From UBA1413 sp964650525 (GTDB taxonomy: Bacteria; Bacteroidota; Bacteroidia; Bacteroidales; Prolixibacteraceae), in NCBI GenBank assembly GCA_964650525.1, contig CAZYUA010000009.1, positions 1 to 64,000 on the forward strand: 64,000 bases of DNA, read 5' to 3'. How positions within the stretch are numbered: the first letter of the stretch is position 1; every line of letters begins with the position of its first letter. Positions 1 through 6,454 of this stretch are shown here, piece by piece. Both the position numbers and the translations under genes were made by a program. Below the pieces are notes generated by a model. The model saw nothing but the letters and a program-made list of their open reading frames with translations. It was not told the DNA's origin and made no database searches.

Positions 1-52
1 ATGTCCGATGAGAACCAGCTTTCACTTTGGAATTTCTAAACCGGACAGCAGT

Positions 53-162
53 GAATCAAGTTATAAAATTTACATGAATATTGATAATAATAAGATGAAT
101 TATTTGGGGGATGATTTTTTCCCGGGTTCAATAAGGAAATTCGAAAATAACGCAGGTAGTTG
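53..162. repeat. Diverged copy of the segment at 5722-5816
   Basis: The stretch from about 53 to 162 matches 5722-5816 closely: both run from AATCAAGTTATAAAATTT through a shared CCCGGGTTCAATAAGGAAAT to a GTTGA end, with scattered substitutions and small indels. At 5722 this is the upstream region of the FISUMP gene. Here the FISUMP side is missing and the copy jumps straight into a DUF2442 tail, so it is an old, internally deleted duplicate. Confidence 0.75.
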
Positions 163-255
163 ATGAACAACGGGAGAATATCGAAATTATCTGTGCAGGA
201 ACCGGATTACACTGGCCTGACCTCGATGAGGATCTTTCCGTGACCGGAATAATGG
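161..255 (+). pseudogene. DUF2442 gene tail (relic)
   Basis: Positions 163-253 match 6242-6333, the last third of the intact DUF2442 gene, almost base for base. Read in that frame it gives the same residues (DEQ-ENIEIICAGTG, then LHWPDLDEDLSVTGIM). The first part of the gene and the whole DUF4160 partner are absent: about 425 bp present between 5817 and 6241 are deleted here. The relic is joined at about 253 to the YhcG relic in another frame. It is not expected to make a product. Confidence 0.75.
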
Positions 256-1055
256 GTGGTACGCACCGTCAACCAAACCATGGTTTATACCTATTTTGAA
301 ATAGGGCGGATGATTGTGGAAGACGAACAGCAGGGAAAAGAGCGGGCAGAATATGGGAAGCAGGTTTTAAAGGAGCTTTCCAGACAATTAAGCATTGAAT
401 TTGGCAAAGGATTTTCGGTGGATAACTTGCAGAATATGAGGCAATTTTATCTTGTTTATTCAAATTACGAGACGACTTCTCGTATTTCTTCCATACCTGA
501 TATAGCAATTCCATCATCAGGTTTGAAGGAATTACAAAATACAGAAACCCATGCGGTGTCAATTTACGAGAAACCGTCTCGGAAATTAATCCTTTCATGG
601 TCACATTATCTCAAACTTATTCGTATTGAAAACCCGGATGAACGCAGCTTTTACGAAATAGAATGCGCTGCAAACAACTGGAGTTTAAAGGAATTACAAC
701 GCCAGTTTGATTCCGCATTATGAACGCCTTGCCCTGAGCCGCGACAAACAAGACATCAGACCTGGTTTTCTTTAACCGCCTCCTGAAGTGTTTTGTGGTA
801 ATCGACCTGAAAATCGGCGAACTCACCCACCAGGACATCGGGCAAATGCAGATGTACGTAAATTACCACGACCGGGTGGTGAAACTGCCCGAAGAGAGCA
901 AAACCATTGGAATTGTACTGTGCAAAGACCAAAGCGAAACCCTGGTTGAATTTACCCTGCCCGAAACCGACGATCAGATTTTTGCCAGCCGGTACCAAAC
1001 CATCCTGCCCGACAAACAAACTTTTATTCAACTTTTAAATGACAGTACGATATGA
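256..1055 (+). pseudogene. YhcG/DUF1016 PDDEXK nuclease, deleted and frameshifted
   Basis: The first part (256-723) reads as the N-terminal helical domain of the YhcG/DUF1016 family, with VNQTMVYTYFEIGR and an EFGKGFSVDNLQNMRQF segment. The C-terminal part resumes in another frame from about 756 and ends at 1055, with the nuclease core SDLVFFNRLLKCFVVIDLK followed by GQMQMYVNYHD. From knowledge of the family, roughly 60-70 residues that normally lie between the two parts are missing, and so are the first 20 or so residues. The family is about 350 residues long. The deletion removes the N-terminal part of the nuclease fold, so the locus is almost certainly dead. Confidence 0.8.
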
Positions 1056-1124
1056 GGAGAAGATCATGCGAAGCGGGAAAAAAGGAATAAATAATCAGAG
1101 ATCACCAAATCAACAAATAAACAA

Positions 1125-1274
1125 ATGAAAAAGAGAACCGGTTTTCTGATCCTCTTCCTGGTAGCGGGGAGCATTGAAATATCGAACCTTTTAAGACATT
1201 TTTACATGGTTGTTGACTTGTATGATTATATCTTGAATGATCATTCATCTCAAGTTCATTTTAAAAAAACCTGA
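1125..1274 (+). other. 49-codon relic ORF, signal-peptide-like start
   Basis: An open frame begins with a lysine-rich, hydrophobic start resembling a signal peptide (MKKRTGFLILFLVAGS), then changes character at about 1176, where the DNA becomes similar to 2951-3011. The encoded ISNLLRHFYMVVDLYDY resembles ISNLLKHFYMAVHLFDY at the second site. It looks like a fusion of two gene fragments and not a working gene. No family is recognised. It occupies most of the 325-bp gap between the YhcG relic and hipB. Confidence 0.35.
1176..1236 (+). repeat. Left copy of a diverged repeat flanking hipBST
   Basis: About 61 bp here align without gaps to 2951-3011 (offset 1775), roughly three quarters identical by eye. 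The reading frame is conserved between them (ISNLL-HFYM--L-DY). The pair brackets the hipB-hipS-hipT operon on both sides. Confidence 0.55.
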
Positions 1275-1279
1275 CCCAC

Positions 1280-1376
1280 TATACCCGATCGGTTATATCC
1301 TAATTATATTAACAATATTTATACCCGTAAAGGTATAAAATAAAAAAATTGCTATATTTATACCCGTAAAGGTATA
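1280..1376 (+). promoter_or_regulatory. HipB operators and hipBST promoter region
   Basis: Two identical palindromic sites TATACCCGTAAAGGTATA lie at 1320-1337 and 1359-1376, 39 bp apart. A third, TATACCCGATCGGTTATA at 1280-1297, is a near-perfect palindrome of the same type. The half-site spacing recalls the HipB operator class (TATCC-N8-GGATA in E. coli). The last site ends four bases before the hipB start and overlaps TATATTTA (1353-1360), a near match to the TAnnTTTG -7 element. Bound HipB would therefore cover the promoter. Autoregulation is inferred. Confidence 0.75.
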
Positions 1377-1380
1377 ACAC

Positions 1381-1602
1381 ATGTTACTAGGTGAATTTGT
1401 TAAAGAAAAAAGGAATGCTGCAAAGCTTACTCAGCCTGAGTTGGCAGAAAAGGCAGGGGTAGGTCTTCGGTTTGTCCGGGATCTCGAACAGGGTAAGGAA
1501 ACCATACGCATGGATAAAGTAAATCAAATTTTACAACTTTTTGGTTATCAGGTTGGAGCTATTCCCATGAACCGTAATTTATTGCCGGATGAGAAGGGCT
1601 GA
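1381..1602 (+). CDS. hipB: HipB-type XRE antitoxin/repressor
   Basis: This is a 73-residue protein consisting almost entirely of one helix-turn-helix domain (residues about 3-60: LGEFVKEKRNAAKLT, then LAEKAGVG-RFVRDLEQG). It is a typical short Bacteroidota HipB. In this family the protein binds operators upstream of its own operon and helps restrain the HipA-type kinase. The start is fixed by the palindromic operator that ends just upstream. It overlaps the next gene by 14 bp, so the three genes form one translationally coupled operon. Confidence 0.85.
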   Translation: MLLGEFVKEKRNAAKLTQPELAEKAGVGLRFVRDLEQGKETIRMDKVNQILQLFGYQVGAIPMNRNLLPDEKG

Positions 1603-1921
1603 AATCAGAATGCACGCGAGAATTGCCGGCTGGCTTTCTCAGGACGAAAACGGGTATCATTTTGTTTATGATACACAGTATTTAAAATTGGCCGATGCAG
1701 AGCCGGTCAGTCTGTCACTTCCGTTGCAGGAAGCGCCTTTTCACAGCAAAACGTTGTTCCCCTTTTTTGATGGTCTGATCCCTGAAGGTTGGTTACTCGA
1801 TATTGCGGAAAGGAACTGGAAACTGAATACCCGCGACCGGATGGGATTACTGTTGGCTTGCTGTAAGGATTGTATCGGTGCCGTCAGTGTCCATCTTTTA
1901 AAAGAGGAGGATGAACCATGA
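1589..1921 (+). CDS. hipS: HipS-like protein (detached HipA N-terminal subdomain)
   Basis: At 110 residues this matches only the first subdomain of HipA (couple_hipA/HipA_N), with the conserved FPFFDGLIPEGWLL and CKDCIGAVSVHLL motifs. In E. coli O127 HipBST the same piece is a separate protein, HipS, which acts as the antitoxin for the HipT kinase. Here it likewise lies between hipB and the kinase gene. It overlaps hipB by 14 bp and hipT by 4 bp (ATGA). A second start at 1610 (MHARIAGW) is equally plausible. The antitoxin role is inferred from the family arrangement. Confidence 0.8.
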   Translation: MRRAEIRMHARIAGWLSQDENGYHFVYDTQYLKLADAEPVSLSLPLQEAPFHSKTLFPFFDGLIPEGWLLDIAERNWKLNTRDRMGLLLACCKDCIGAVSVHLLKEEDEP

Positions 1922-2862
1922 ACAGATGTTTGTTTTGCTACAATCTTTTAGCGGATAAAGAAACAGATTTCCATAAGGCATGCAGCAGGAAAATCTTTGG
2001 ACAGTCAACTCCTCCGGAATTACCCTATACTGAAACCCAAATGGAAGATCTGGCTTTACAGATTATCCGGAGTCAGGTGACTATCACCGGAGTTCAGCCG
2101 AAGATATCGTTGGATATTTCATCAGGTCAAAATAAGAATGAGCCCAAAAGATTTACGATTGTAGGATTATGGGGTGATTATATTTTAAAACCTCCCACCC
2201 AACAATATCCCCAACTTCCGGAGGTGGAAGACCTTACACTTCATCTGGCAGGTATTGCTAAAATTGAAGTGGTACCTCATAGTTTAATCCGGTTAAAGAC
2301 CGGGAAACTGGCTTATATTACCAAACGTACAGACCGCAGTAAAAGTGGAAAAATTCACATGGAAGATATGTGCCAGTTAACGGAGAAACTTACAGAGGAT
2401 AAGTATCGCGGTTCTTATGAACAGATAGCCAAAACCATTTTGAAATTTTCAACCAATCCGGGATTGGATGTGGTGAATTTCTTTGAACTGGTCCTTTTTT
2501 CTTTTCTTACAGGCAATGCGGATATGCATCTGAAAAATTTCTCCCTGATACATAAGCCCGGAACCGGGACCATTCTTTCTCCTGCTTATGATTTGGTAGC
2601 CACAACGCTTGTCAATACGGCCGATGATGAAGATCTGGCATTAACGCTCAATGGCAAAAAAAAGAAAATCAGGTACAATGACTTTGTTGCTGCCTTTAAC
2701 ACCTTAAAACTGGAAACAAAACAACAAGTGAACATTTTCAAGAAAATGGAACGCGCAAAGGATAAATGGATGGAATTCATTGACATCAGTTTTCTGACCG
2801 ACGATTTTAAAGTGATGTTCAAGCAATTGATAGAGGATAGGTTCACCAGGATAATCCCGTAA
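1918..2862 (+). CDS. hipT: HipT-like serine/threonine kinase toxin
   Basis: A 314-residue kinase of the HipA C-terminal type. The N-terminus carries a putative zinc ribbon (C4-x2-C7, H19-x2-C22), which is common in Bacteroidota members. A Gly-loop segment TITGVQPKIS follows at residues 54-64. The catalytic loop GNADMHLKNF has its Asp at about 202 and Asn at 207, and the metal-binding PAYD has its Asp at about 225. All active-site elements are present, so the kinase looks functional. HipA/HipT enzymes phosphorylate aminoacyl-tRNA synthetases (GltX or TrpS in studied cases), which stops translation. The target here is unknown. Confidence 0.85.
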   Translation: MNRCLFCYNLLADKETDFHKACSRKIFGQSTPPELPYTETQMEDLALQIIRSQVTITGVQPKISLDISSGQNKNEPKRFTIVGLWGDYILKPPTQQYPQLPEVEDLTLHLAGIAKIEVVPHSLIRLKTGKLAYITKRTDRSKSGKIHMEDMCQLTEKLTEDKYRGSYEQIAKTILKFSTNPGLDVVNFFELVLFSFLTGNADMHLKNFSLIHKPGTGTILSPAYDLVATTLVNTADDEDLALTLNGKKKKIRYNDFVAAFNTLKLETKQQVNIFKKMERAKDKWMEFIDISFLTDDFKVMFKQLIEDRFTRIIP

Positions 2863-2910
2863 GTATCCGGAGTTTTTTTCCTCACCCTGCTGATTGAGGG
2901 TCAAAAAAAA

Positions 2911-2928
2911 GTCAGGTAAGTACCTGAC
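2911..2928. repeat. Palindrome downstream of hipT
   Basis: GTCAGGTAAGTACCTGAC is a perfect 8-bp inverted repeat around a two-base centre, preceded by a run of eight A. It lacks a T-run on the hipT strand, so it is not a standard terminator for hipT. It may be a REP-like palindrome. Confidence 0.5.
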
Positions 2929-2950
2929 TGTCACAGTGTCGGGAAACCCC

Positions 2951-3011
2951 AAAATATCTAACCTGTTAAAACACTTTTACATGGCGGTTCACTTGTTTGA
3001 CTACCTGGAGG
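2951..3011 (+). repeat. Right copy of a diverged repeat flanking hipBST
   Basis: This is the partner of 1176-1236. In the shared frame it continues as ISNLLKHFYMAVHLFDYLEE, then to a stop at 3040. It looks like the end of a lost gene. No family was recognised. Confidence 0.55.
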
Positions 3012-3125
3012 AAAACGCGCAAATTCCTGTAAGTAGTTAAATATAAGCCATAAACCCAAAGTTATAGTTTTTGTATATGAATGAATTCCCCATTGCTTAG
3101 ATTAGCAGATATAAGGAAAAAACAC

Positions 3126-3150
3126 AATTGCACTATTTTTTGTAAATTTG
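3126..3150 (+). promoter_or_regulatory. Promoter of the antitoxin gene
   Basis: TAAATTTG at 3143-3150 fits the Bacteroidota -7 element TAnnTTTG, with a TTG at 3128-3130 as a candidate -33 element. It lies 14 bp upstream of the ATG at 3165, which argues against the longer start at 3081. Confidence 0.55.
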
Positions 3151-3164
3151 AAAAAAAAGACGAT

Positions 3165-3413
3165 ATGACAGTTGCAGATTTAAAGCTTAAAATATTCAGA
3201 GAGGTTGATTCGTTGGAAAAGAGCCGGTTAGAAGAACTTTATGGAGTAATCCGTAATTTCCTGAATGGACAAAAGGAAATCGGGGATTGGGATAAACTCA
3301 CAGAAGAACAAAAGCAGGGCATATTGGAAGCAATAGATGAAATAGATACAAGAAAGGGAATTCCGCATGAGACGGTAAAGGCAAAAATGCGTAAGAAATT
3401 CACCCATGTCTAA
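3165..3413 (+). CDS. Antitoxin of a ParE/RelE-type pair
   Basis: An 82-residue acidic, helical protein (MTVADLKLKIFREVD, then LEKSRLEELYGVI) of the small antitoxin type found next to ParE/RelE toxins in Bacteroidota. The start at 3165 follows a TAAATTTG promoter element; an in-frame ATG at 3081 lies upstream of that element and is rejected. The gene overlaps the toxin by 8 bp. It probably binds and neutralises the toxin through its C-terminal part. Because the toxin gene is broken, it may now be an orphan. Confidence 0.75.
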   Translation: MTVADLKLKIFREVDSLEKSRLEELYGVIRNFLNGQKEIGDWDKLTEEQKQGILEAIDEIDTRKGIPHETVKAKMRKKFTHV

Positions 3414-3704
3414 ACCAGTCATTTGGTCCCCCCGGTCAGAACAGGATTTTTCATCAGTACTCGACTATTTATCGCAGAATTGGGGGAATAAAGTAGCAGT
3501 GAAATTTATTGATGTCACTGATACGATGGTGCAGCAGATTTCAAAAACCCAAAACAGTTTCCTTTTATTCATAAGAATAATAAAGTCCGGAAATGTGTCA
3601 TTTCAAAGCACAACTCGCTGTATTACAGGGAGAGGAAAGATTATGTGGATATACTCAGAATCTATGATAACCGGCAGGATCCACGAAAATTAAAATTTCT
3701 GTAA
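3406..3704 (+). pseudogene. ParE/RelE-family toxin, single-base frameshift
   Basis: The first frame gives a clear ParE-like N-terminus (MSKPVIWSPRSEQDF, then LDYLSQNW and FIDVTDTMVQQIS). After the A-run at 3543-3547 the family sequence continues one frame over: FPFIHKNNKVRKCVISKHN, then LYYRERKDYVDILRIYDNRQDP, ending at 3702-3704. Adding one A to the run restores a full-length toxin of about 100 residues. In the first frame the protein ends at 3693 with an unrelated tail. This is a recent one-base loss, a phase-variable tract or a sequencing error. Confidence 0.8.
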
Positions 3705-3813
3705 AGTATACTTTCACTGCTTAATGCCCTTCTTTCAGAAATTTTCAACCCGCAAGCGGGTATAAAGAATCACCCTTCGCTCAGGGTAAAAATAGACAAA
3801 CAGGCCCTGCCTG

Positions 3814-3847
3814 TCCCGACAGTCCGCCAGCCGGCGGATCGTCGGGA
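3814..3847. repeat. GC-rich intergenic hairpin
   Basis: The outer arms TCCCGAC (3814-3820) and GTCGGGA (3841-3847) and the inner arms CCGCC (3824-3828) and GGCGG (3833-3837) form an almost continuous stem. It lies just past the end of the FISUMP gene and is far more GC-rich than its surroundings. It may be a dispersed palindromic repeat or contribute to transcript ends. No T-run follows on either strand. Confidence 0.5.
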
Positions 3848-3869
3848 TAGTCAATGCTCACTCCGTTCG

Positions 3870-5702
3870 CTATAAATCCCTCACACAACGAACACTGAGA
3901 CCGTAGTCCTTTTTGTCGACGAACCGGTGAACGTGTGGGTTTTCGTAGTTCAAGTACCTGCGCAAGGCGTGTGTAGAGGAGTACTCCGTAGAGGACCACC
4001 AGAACCCGCCGTAGCCAATGGCTCTGAAACCACCATCGCTGTGACGGAACCCGCCCGGAAGAGCCGAAAAACCGGTTTCATTGGTGGCTCCGGTATTGGG
4101 GCTGGCCCAATGTGCCGTCCCTGCTTCTTTCATTTTTCCTCCGTTAAATTCTTCTCCACCAAGAAAAGTTGTAAGCGTTGTCCATTCTTCGTCTGACGGC
4201 ACATGCCAGCCCGCCGGACAGAGTTTACCCGTTTTGACCGTATACCAGTTGTACAAGGCACCATAGGGCCCCAGATAAGCAAAGGCAGAATTGTCGTACC
4301 AGCAATAACCATGTGTCGTAAGTGCTTCCCATGCTGCATTATCGGTAACCAGTGGTATTGCCGTGCCGTCATTGTACTTCGTTGTCTTCAGGTTCTCAGC
4401 CATCCATACCTGGTTGCCGATCTTCACGGTCCGGTAAACATTCCCCGAAGCATCCCTCACCGTTTCATTAACCGGTGCAGTCAGCAAACTGTAAATCCAC
4501 ACCACCATTGCGTCCACATATTCCTTGGTGGCGGCATCCCGGGGATTTACCGGGTTGGCTACATTGGAAATCATGTGATTTTCCATCGAAAGTATGCTGT
4601 CTATCATCGCCAGGCTCTCCACCCTGAACATACCACCCGAGAAAAAACCGGAATATCCTTCGGGTGATGACACCATGCCGCTCACCCCCAGTGTGGTTCC
4701 CCCGGTGGCATCATTCAACCCCAATACGCCTGTCCCTGCCCCGGAAGCCGAATACCCGACCACACCGATGGCATTCCCTGTTTTGGCGCCTGCCGAACCG
4801 ATCACCCCGCGGCCTTTCGGAGAGGTAACATTCCCGGTCACTCCGGTGGTCGCTCCTGTTGCAGCCGTGTTATTGCCGTAAACCCCGGTCCCCGAAGAAG
4901 AGGCCGATTCCCCCAGCACTCCTGTATTATTGCCCGTTGTTGAGGAACTATAGCCAAAGATACCATGCCCGTCGGCTGCCGAGGATTCACTGAGTATCCC
5001 CATGTTACCGGAGGTTGTCAGATGAAGCGGATAGGCAGGATTACCGGTGCCTATTCCCAGTCGCTTGCCCGTATTGTCCCAAACGAGACCGGGATCTCCC
5101 CCCAGCACCCCGTTGCTGTTGAACTGCAGCTGGCCGTTGGAACCTCCGGGAGCAGAAGCGCCCCCCGAAAGGTCATCCGAGGGCTGCCAGCCGGAACCGT
5201 TCCATTTCAGCACCTGACCTGCCACGGCACCCTGAGGCGCCAGCTTCAGCGGCGAACCCGGGGAGCCTTTCCCGGAAAGAGTGCCATCCGTGGCCACACT
5301 TTCCACCGTTTTGGCATGCAGGGCATACGGAACGCTCAGCAACTGGCTGGTGCCCGTCAACTGGTAGGCAGTACCCCCGGCCGGATCCATCTCCACTTTA
5401 AAGAAAAAGGTATTCCCGCCCCAATCGATCGAATTGAAATTACCCATTGGCGAGTTCCCTTTTCCGATCTCCAGATCCACCAGACCAAAAGCATTGGTGG
5501 TTTTCTGGTGGATTTCACTGTAAACCGTAGTTCCTGAAATACTTCCGCTCAGGATACTGATCCGGAAACTCACCGGCTTGTTGGCCAGAACCTCACCCGT
5601 GGTGTTCCGGGCAACTGCCTGGTATTTAAACGACTGTGGAGCCTGGGCGGTTAACAGGGCACAAATAAAACTGAAAAGGAAGCATAGTACTGTTGTTTTC
5701 AT
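3870..5702 (-). CDS. Secreted FISUMP-domain surface protein
   Basis: A 610-residue exported protein. A signal peptide (MKTTVLCFLFSFICALLTAQ) leads into an N-terminal beta-rich region beginning FKYQAVARN, common at the start of Bacteroidota tail-fibre-like surface proteins. Residues about 225-345 are low-complexity Gly/Thr/Ser repeats (GVYGN, GVLGES, GVSGM types). Residues about 410-610 form a Fibrobacter succinogenes major paralogous (FISUMP) domain with VYRTVKIGNQVWMAENL, CPAGWHVPSDEEW and a final GLSVRCVRD. No catalytic motif is seen. It is probably displayed on the cell surface; its ligand is unknown. It is convergent with the toxin relic and stands apart from the polysaccharide locus. Confidence 0.85.
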   Translation of the reverse strand: MKTTVLCFLFSFICALLTAQAPQSFKYQAVARNTTGEVLANKPVSFRISILSGSISGTTVYSEIHQKTTNAFGLVDLEIGKGNSPMGNFNSIDWGGNTFFFKVEMDPAGGTAYQLTGTSQLLSVPYALHAKTVESVATDGTLSGKGSPGSPLKLAPQGAVAGQVLKWNGSGWQPSDDLSGGASAPGGSNGQLQFNSNGVLGGDPGLVWDNTGKRLGIGTGNPAYPLHLTTSGNMGILSESSAADGHGIFGYSSSTTGNNTGVLGESASSSGTGVYGNNTAATGATTGVTGNVTSPKGRGVIGSAGAKTGNAIGVVGYSASGAGTGVLGLNDATGGTTLGVSGMVSSPEGYSGFFSGGMFRVESLAMIDSILSMENHMISNVANPVNPRDAATKEYVDAMVVWIYSLLTAPVNETVRDASGNVYRTVKIGNQVWMAENLKTTKYNDGTAIPLVTDNAAWEALTTHGYCWYDNSAFAYLGPYGALYNWYTVKTGKLCPAGWHVPSDEEWTTLTTFLGGEEFNGGKMKEAGTAHWASPNTGATNETGFSALPGGFRHSDGGFRAIGYGGFWWSSTEYSSTHALRRYLNYENPHVHRFVDKKDYGLSVRCVRDL

Positions 5703-5721
5703 GGATAGCTATTTTTTCCAA

Positions 5722-5816
5722 TCAAGTTATAAAATTTACATGAATAATGTAAACAATAAGAAGATTTTTTGGGGGGATGATTTTTCCCGGGTTCAATAAG
5801 GAAATTCGGAGACAAC
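5722..5816. repeat. Duplicated upstream segment (partner of 53-162)
   Basis: This is the intact-context copy of the duplicated segment, lying between the divergent FISUMP and DUF4160 genes. The duplication resumes at 6242-6336 inside the DUF2442 gene. Confidence 0.7.
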
Positions 5817-5886
5817 GCAGGCAGTTGAATTTGCAGGCTTCAGATTCGTAATTTTCACTAACTTTACGCAATCAGAATTCATCATT

Positions 5887-6123
5887 ATGCCGGAAGTTTT
5901 CAGGGAATTGGGATTTGTGTTTTTCTTTTATGCCAATGAAGGTGTTGAGCCAATGCATGTGCATGTAAGAAAAGCAGGTGGATTTGCCAAATATTGGATT
6001 GAACCGGTTGAACTTGAATTTTCACAGGGAATGAAAGTCAATGACCTGAAGTTGGCTGAAAAACTGATATTAGAGAATCTGGAACTGATAAAACAGAAAT
6101 GGTATGAAATACATGGTCGCTGA
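5887..6123 (+). CDS. DUF4160 protein
   Basis: A 78-residue protein matching DUF4160 throughout: the FRELGFVFFFYANEG start, the PMHVHVRKAGG motif, and a C-terminal helix. Its last 20 bp overlap the DUF2442 gene, so the two are translated together. DUF4160-DUF2442 pairs recur in bacteria and have been suggested to be toxin-antitoxin-like, but no biochemical role is established. A TAACTTTA (5859-5866) upstream is one base off the -7 element TAnnTTTG and could be its promoter. Confidence 0.8.
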   Translation: MPEVFRELGFVFFFYANEGVEPMHVHVRKAGGFAKYWIEPVELEFSQGMKVNDLKLAEKLILENLELIKQKWYEIHGR

Positions 6124-6355
6124 ATTGTTTTTCACGGTGACAAAAGCCTGGTACGAGAAAGGTATGATTTGTATGCTGTTGTCTGATGGAAAAGAAGTCA
6201 GATTTCCGGTAAATGTCAATAGTAAATTGAAGAATGCCACTGATGAACAACGAGCGAATATTGAAATAATTTGTGCAGGAACCGGATTACACTGGCCTGA
6301 CCTCGATGAGGATCTTTCCGTGACTGGAATCATGGAAGGCAGATACGGTTATTGA
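6104..6355 (+). CDS. DUF2442 protein
   Basis: An 83-residue protein with the DUF2442 core (MLLSDGKEVRFPVN, then GTGLHWPDLDEDLSV). It overlaps the DUF4160 gene by 20 bp; an internal ATG at 6113 (MVAELFF) would shorten the overlap. A decayed copy of its last third lies at 161-255. It may form a two-protein unit with DUF4160. Function unknown. Confidence 0.8.
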   Translation: MKYMVAELFFTVTKAWYEKGMICMLLSDGKEVRFPVNVNSKLKNATDEQRANIEIICAGTGLHWPDLDEDLSVTGIMEGRYGY

Positions 6356-6454
6356 CATACAGCTGTAAAACAATTTAAATCAATCTGGTATATCCTGTAA
6401 AAAGGCTGCCACAGCAGGGCATCATTCATCCTTCCAACGGGTTAAAGGTCCGGA

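Noticed and set aside
1..39. 12-codon frame at the window edge (MSDENQLSLWNF)
   Set aside because: Too short and cut off from context; it could be the end or a relic of a gene outside the window.
3081..3164. Longer N-terminus for the antitoxin (start at 3081)
   Set aside because: A good TAAATTTG promoter element lies inside it, and the extra residues are Cys/Lys-rich and unlike the family.
3749..3762. ACCCGCAAGCGGGT hairpin as a terminator
   Set aside because: The stem is good but no T-run follows on either strand; only a weak role in transcript ends can be suggested.
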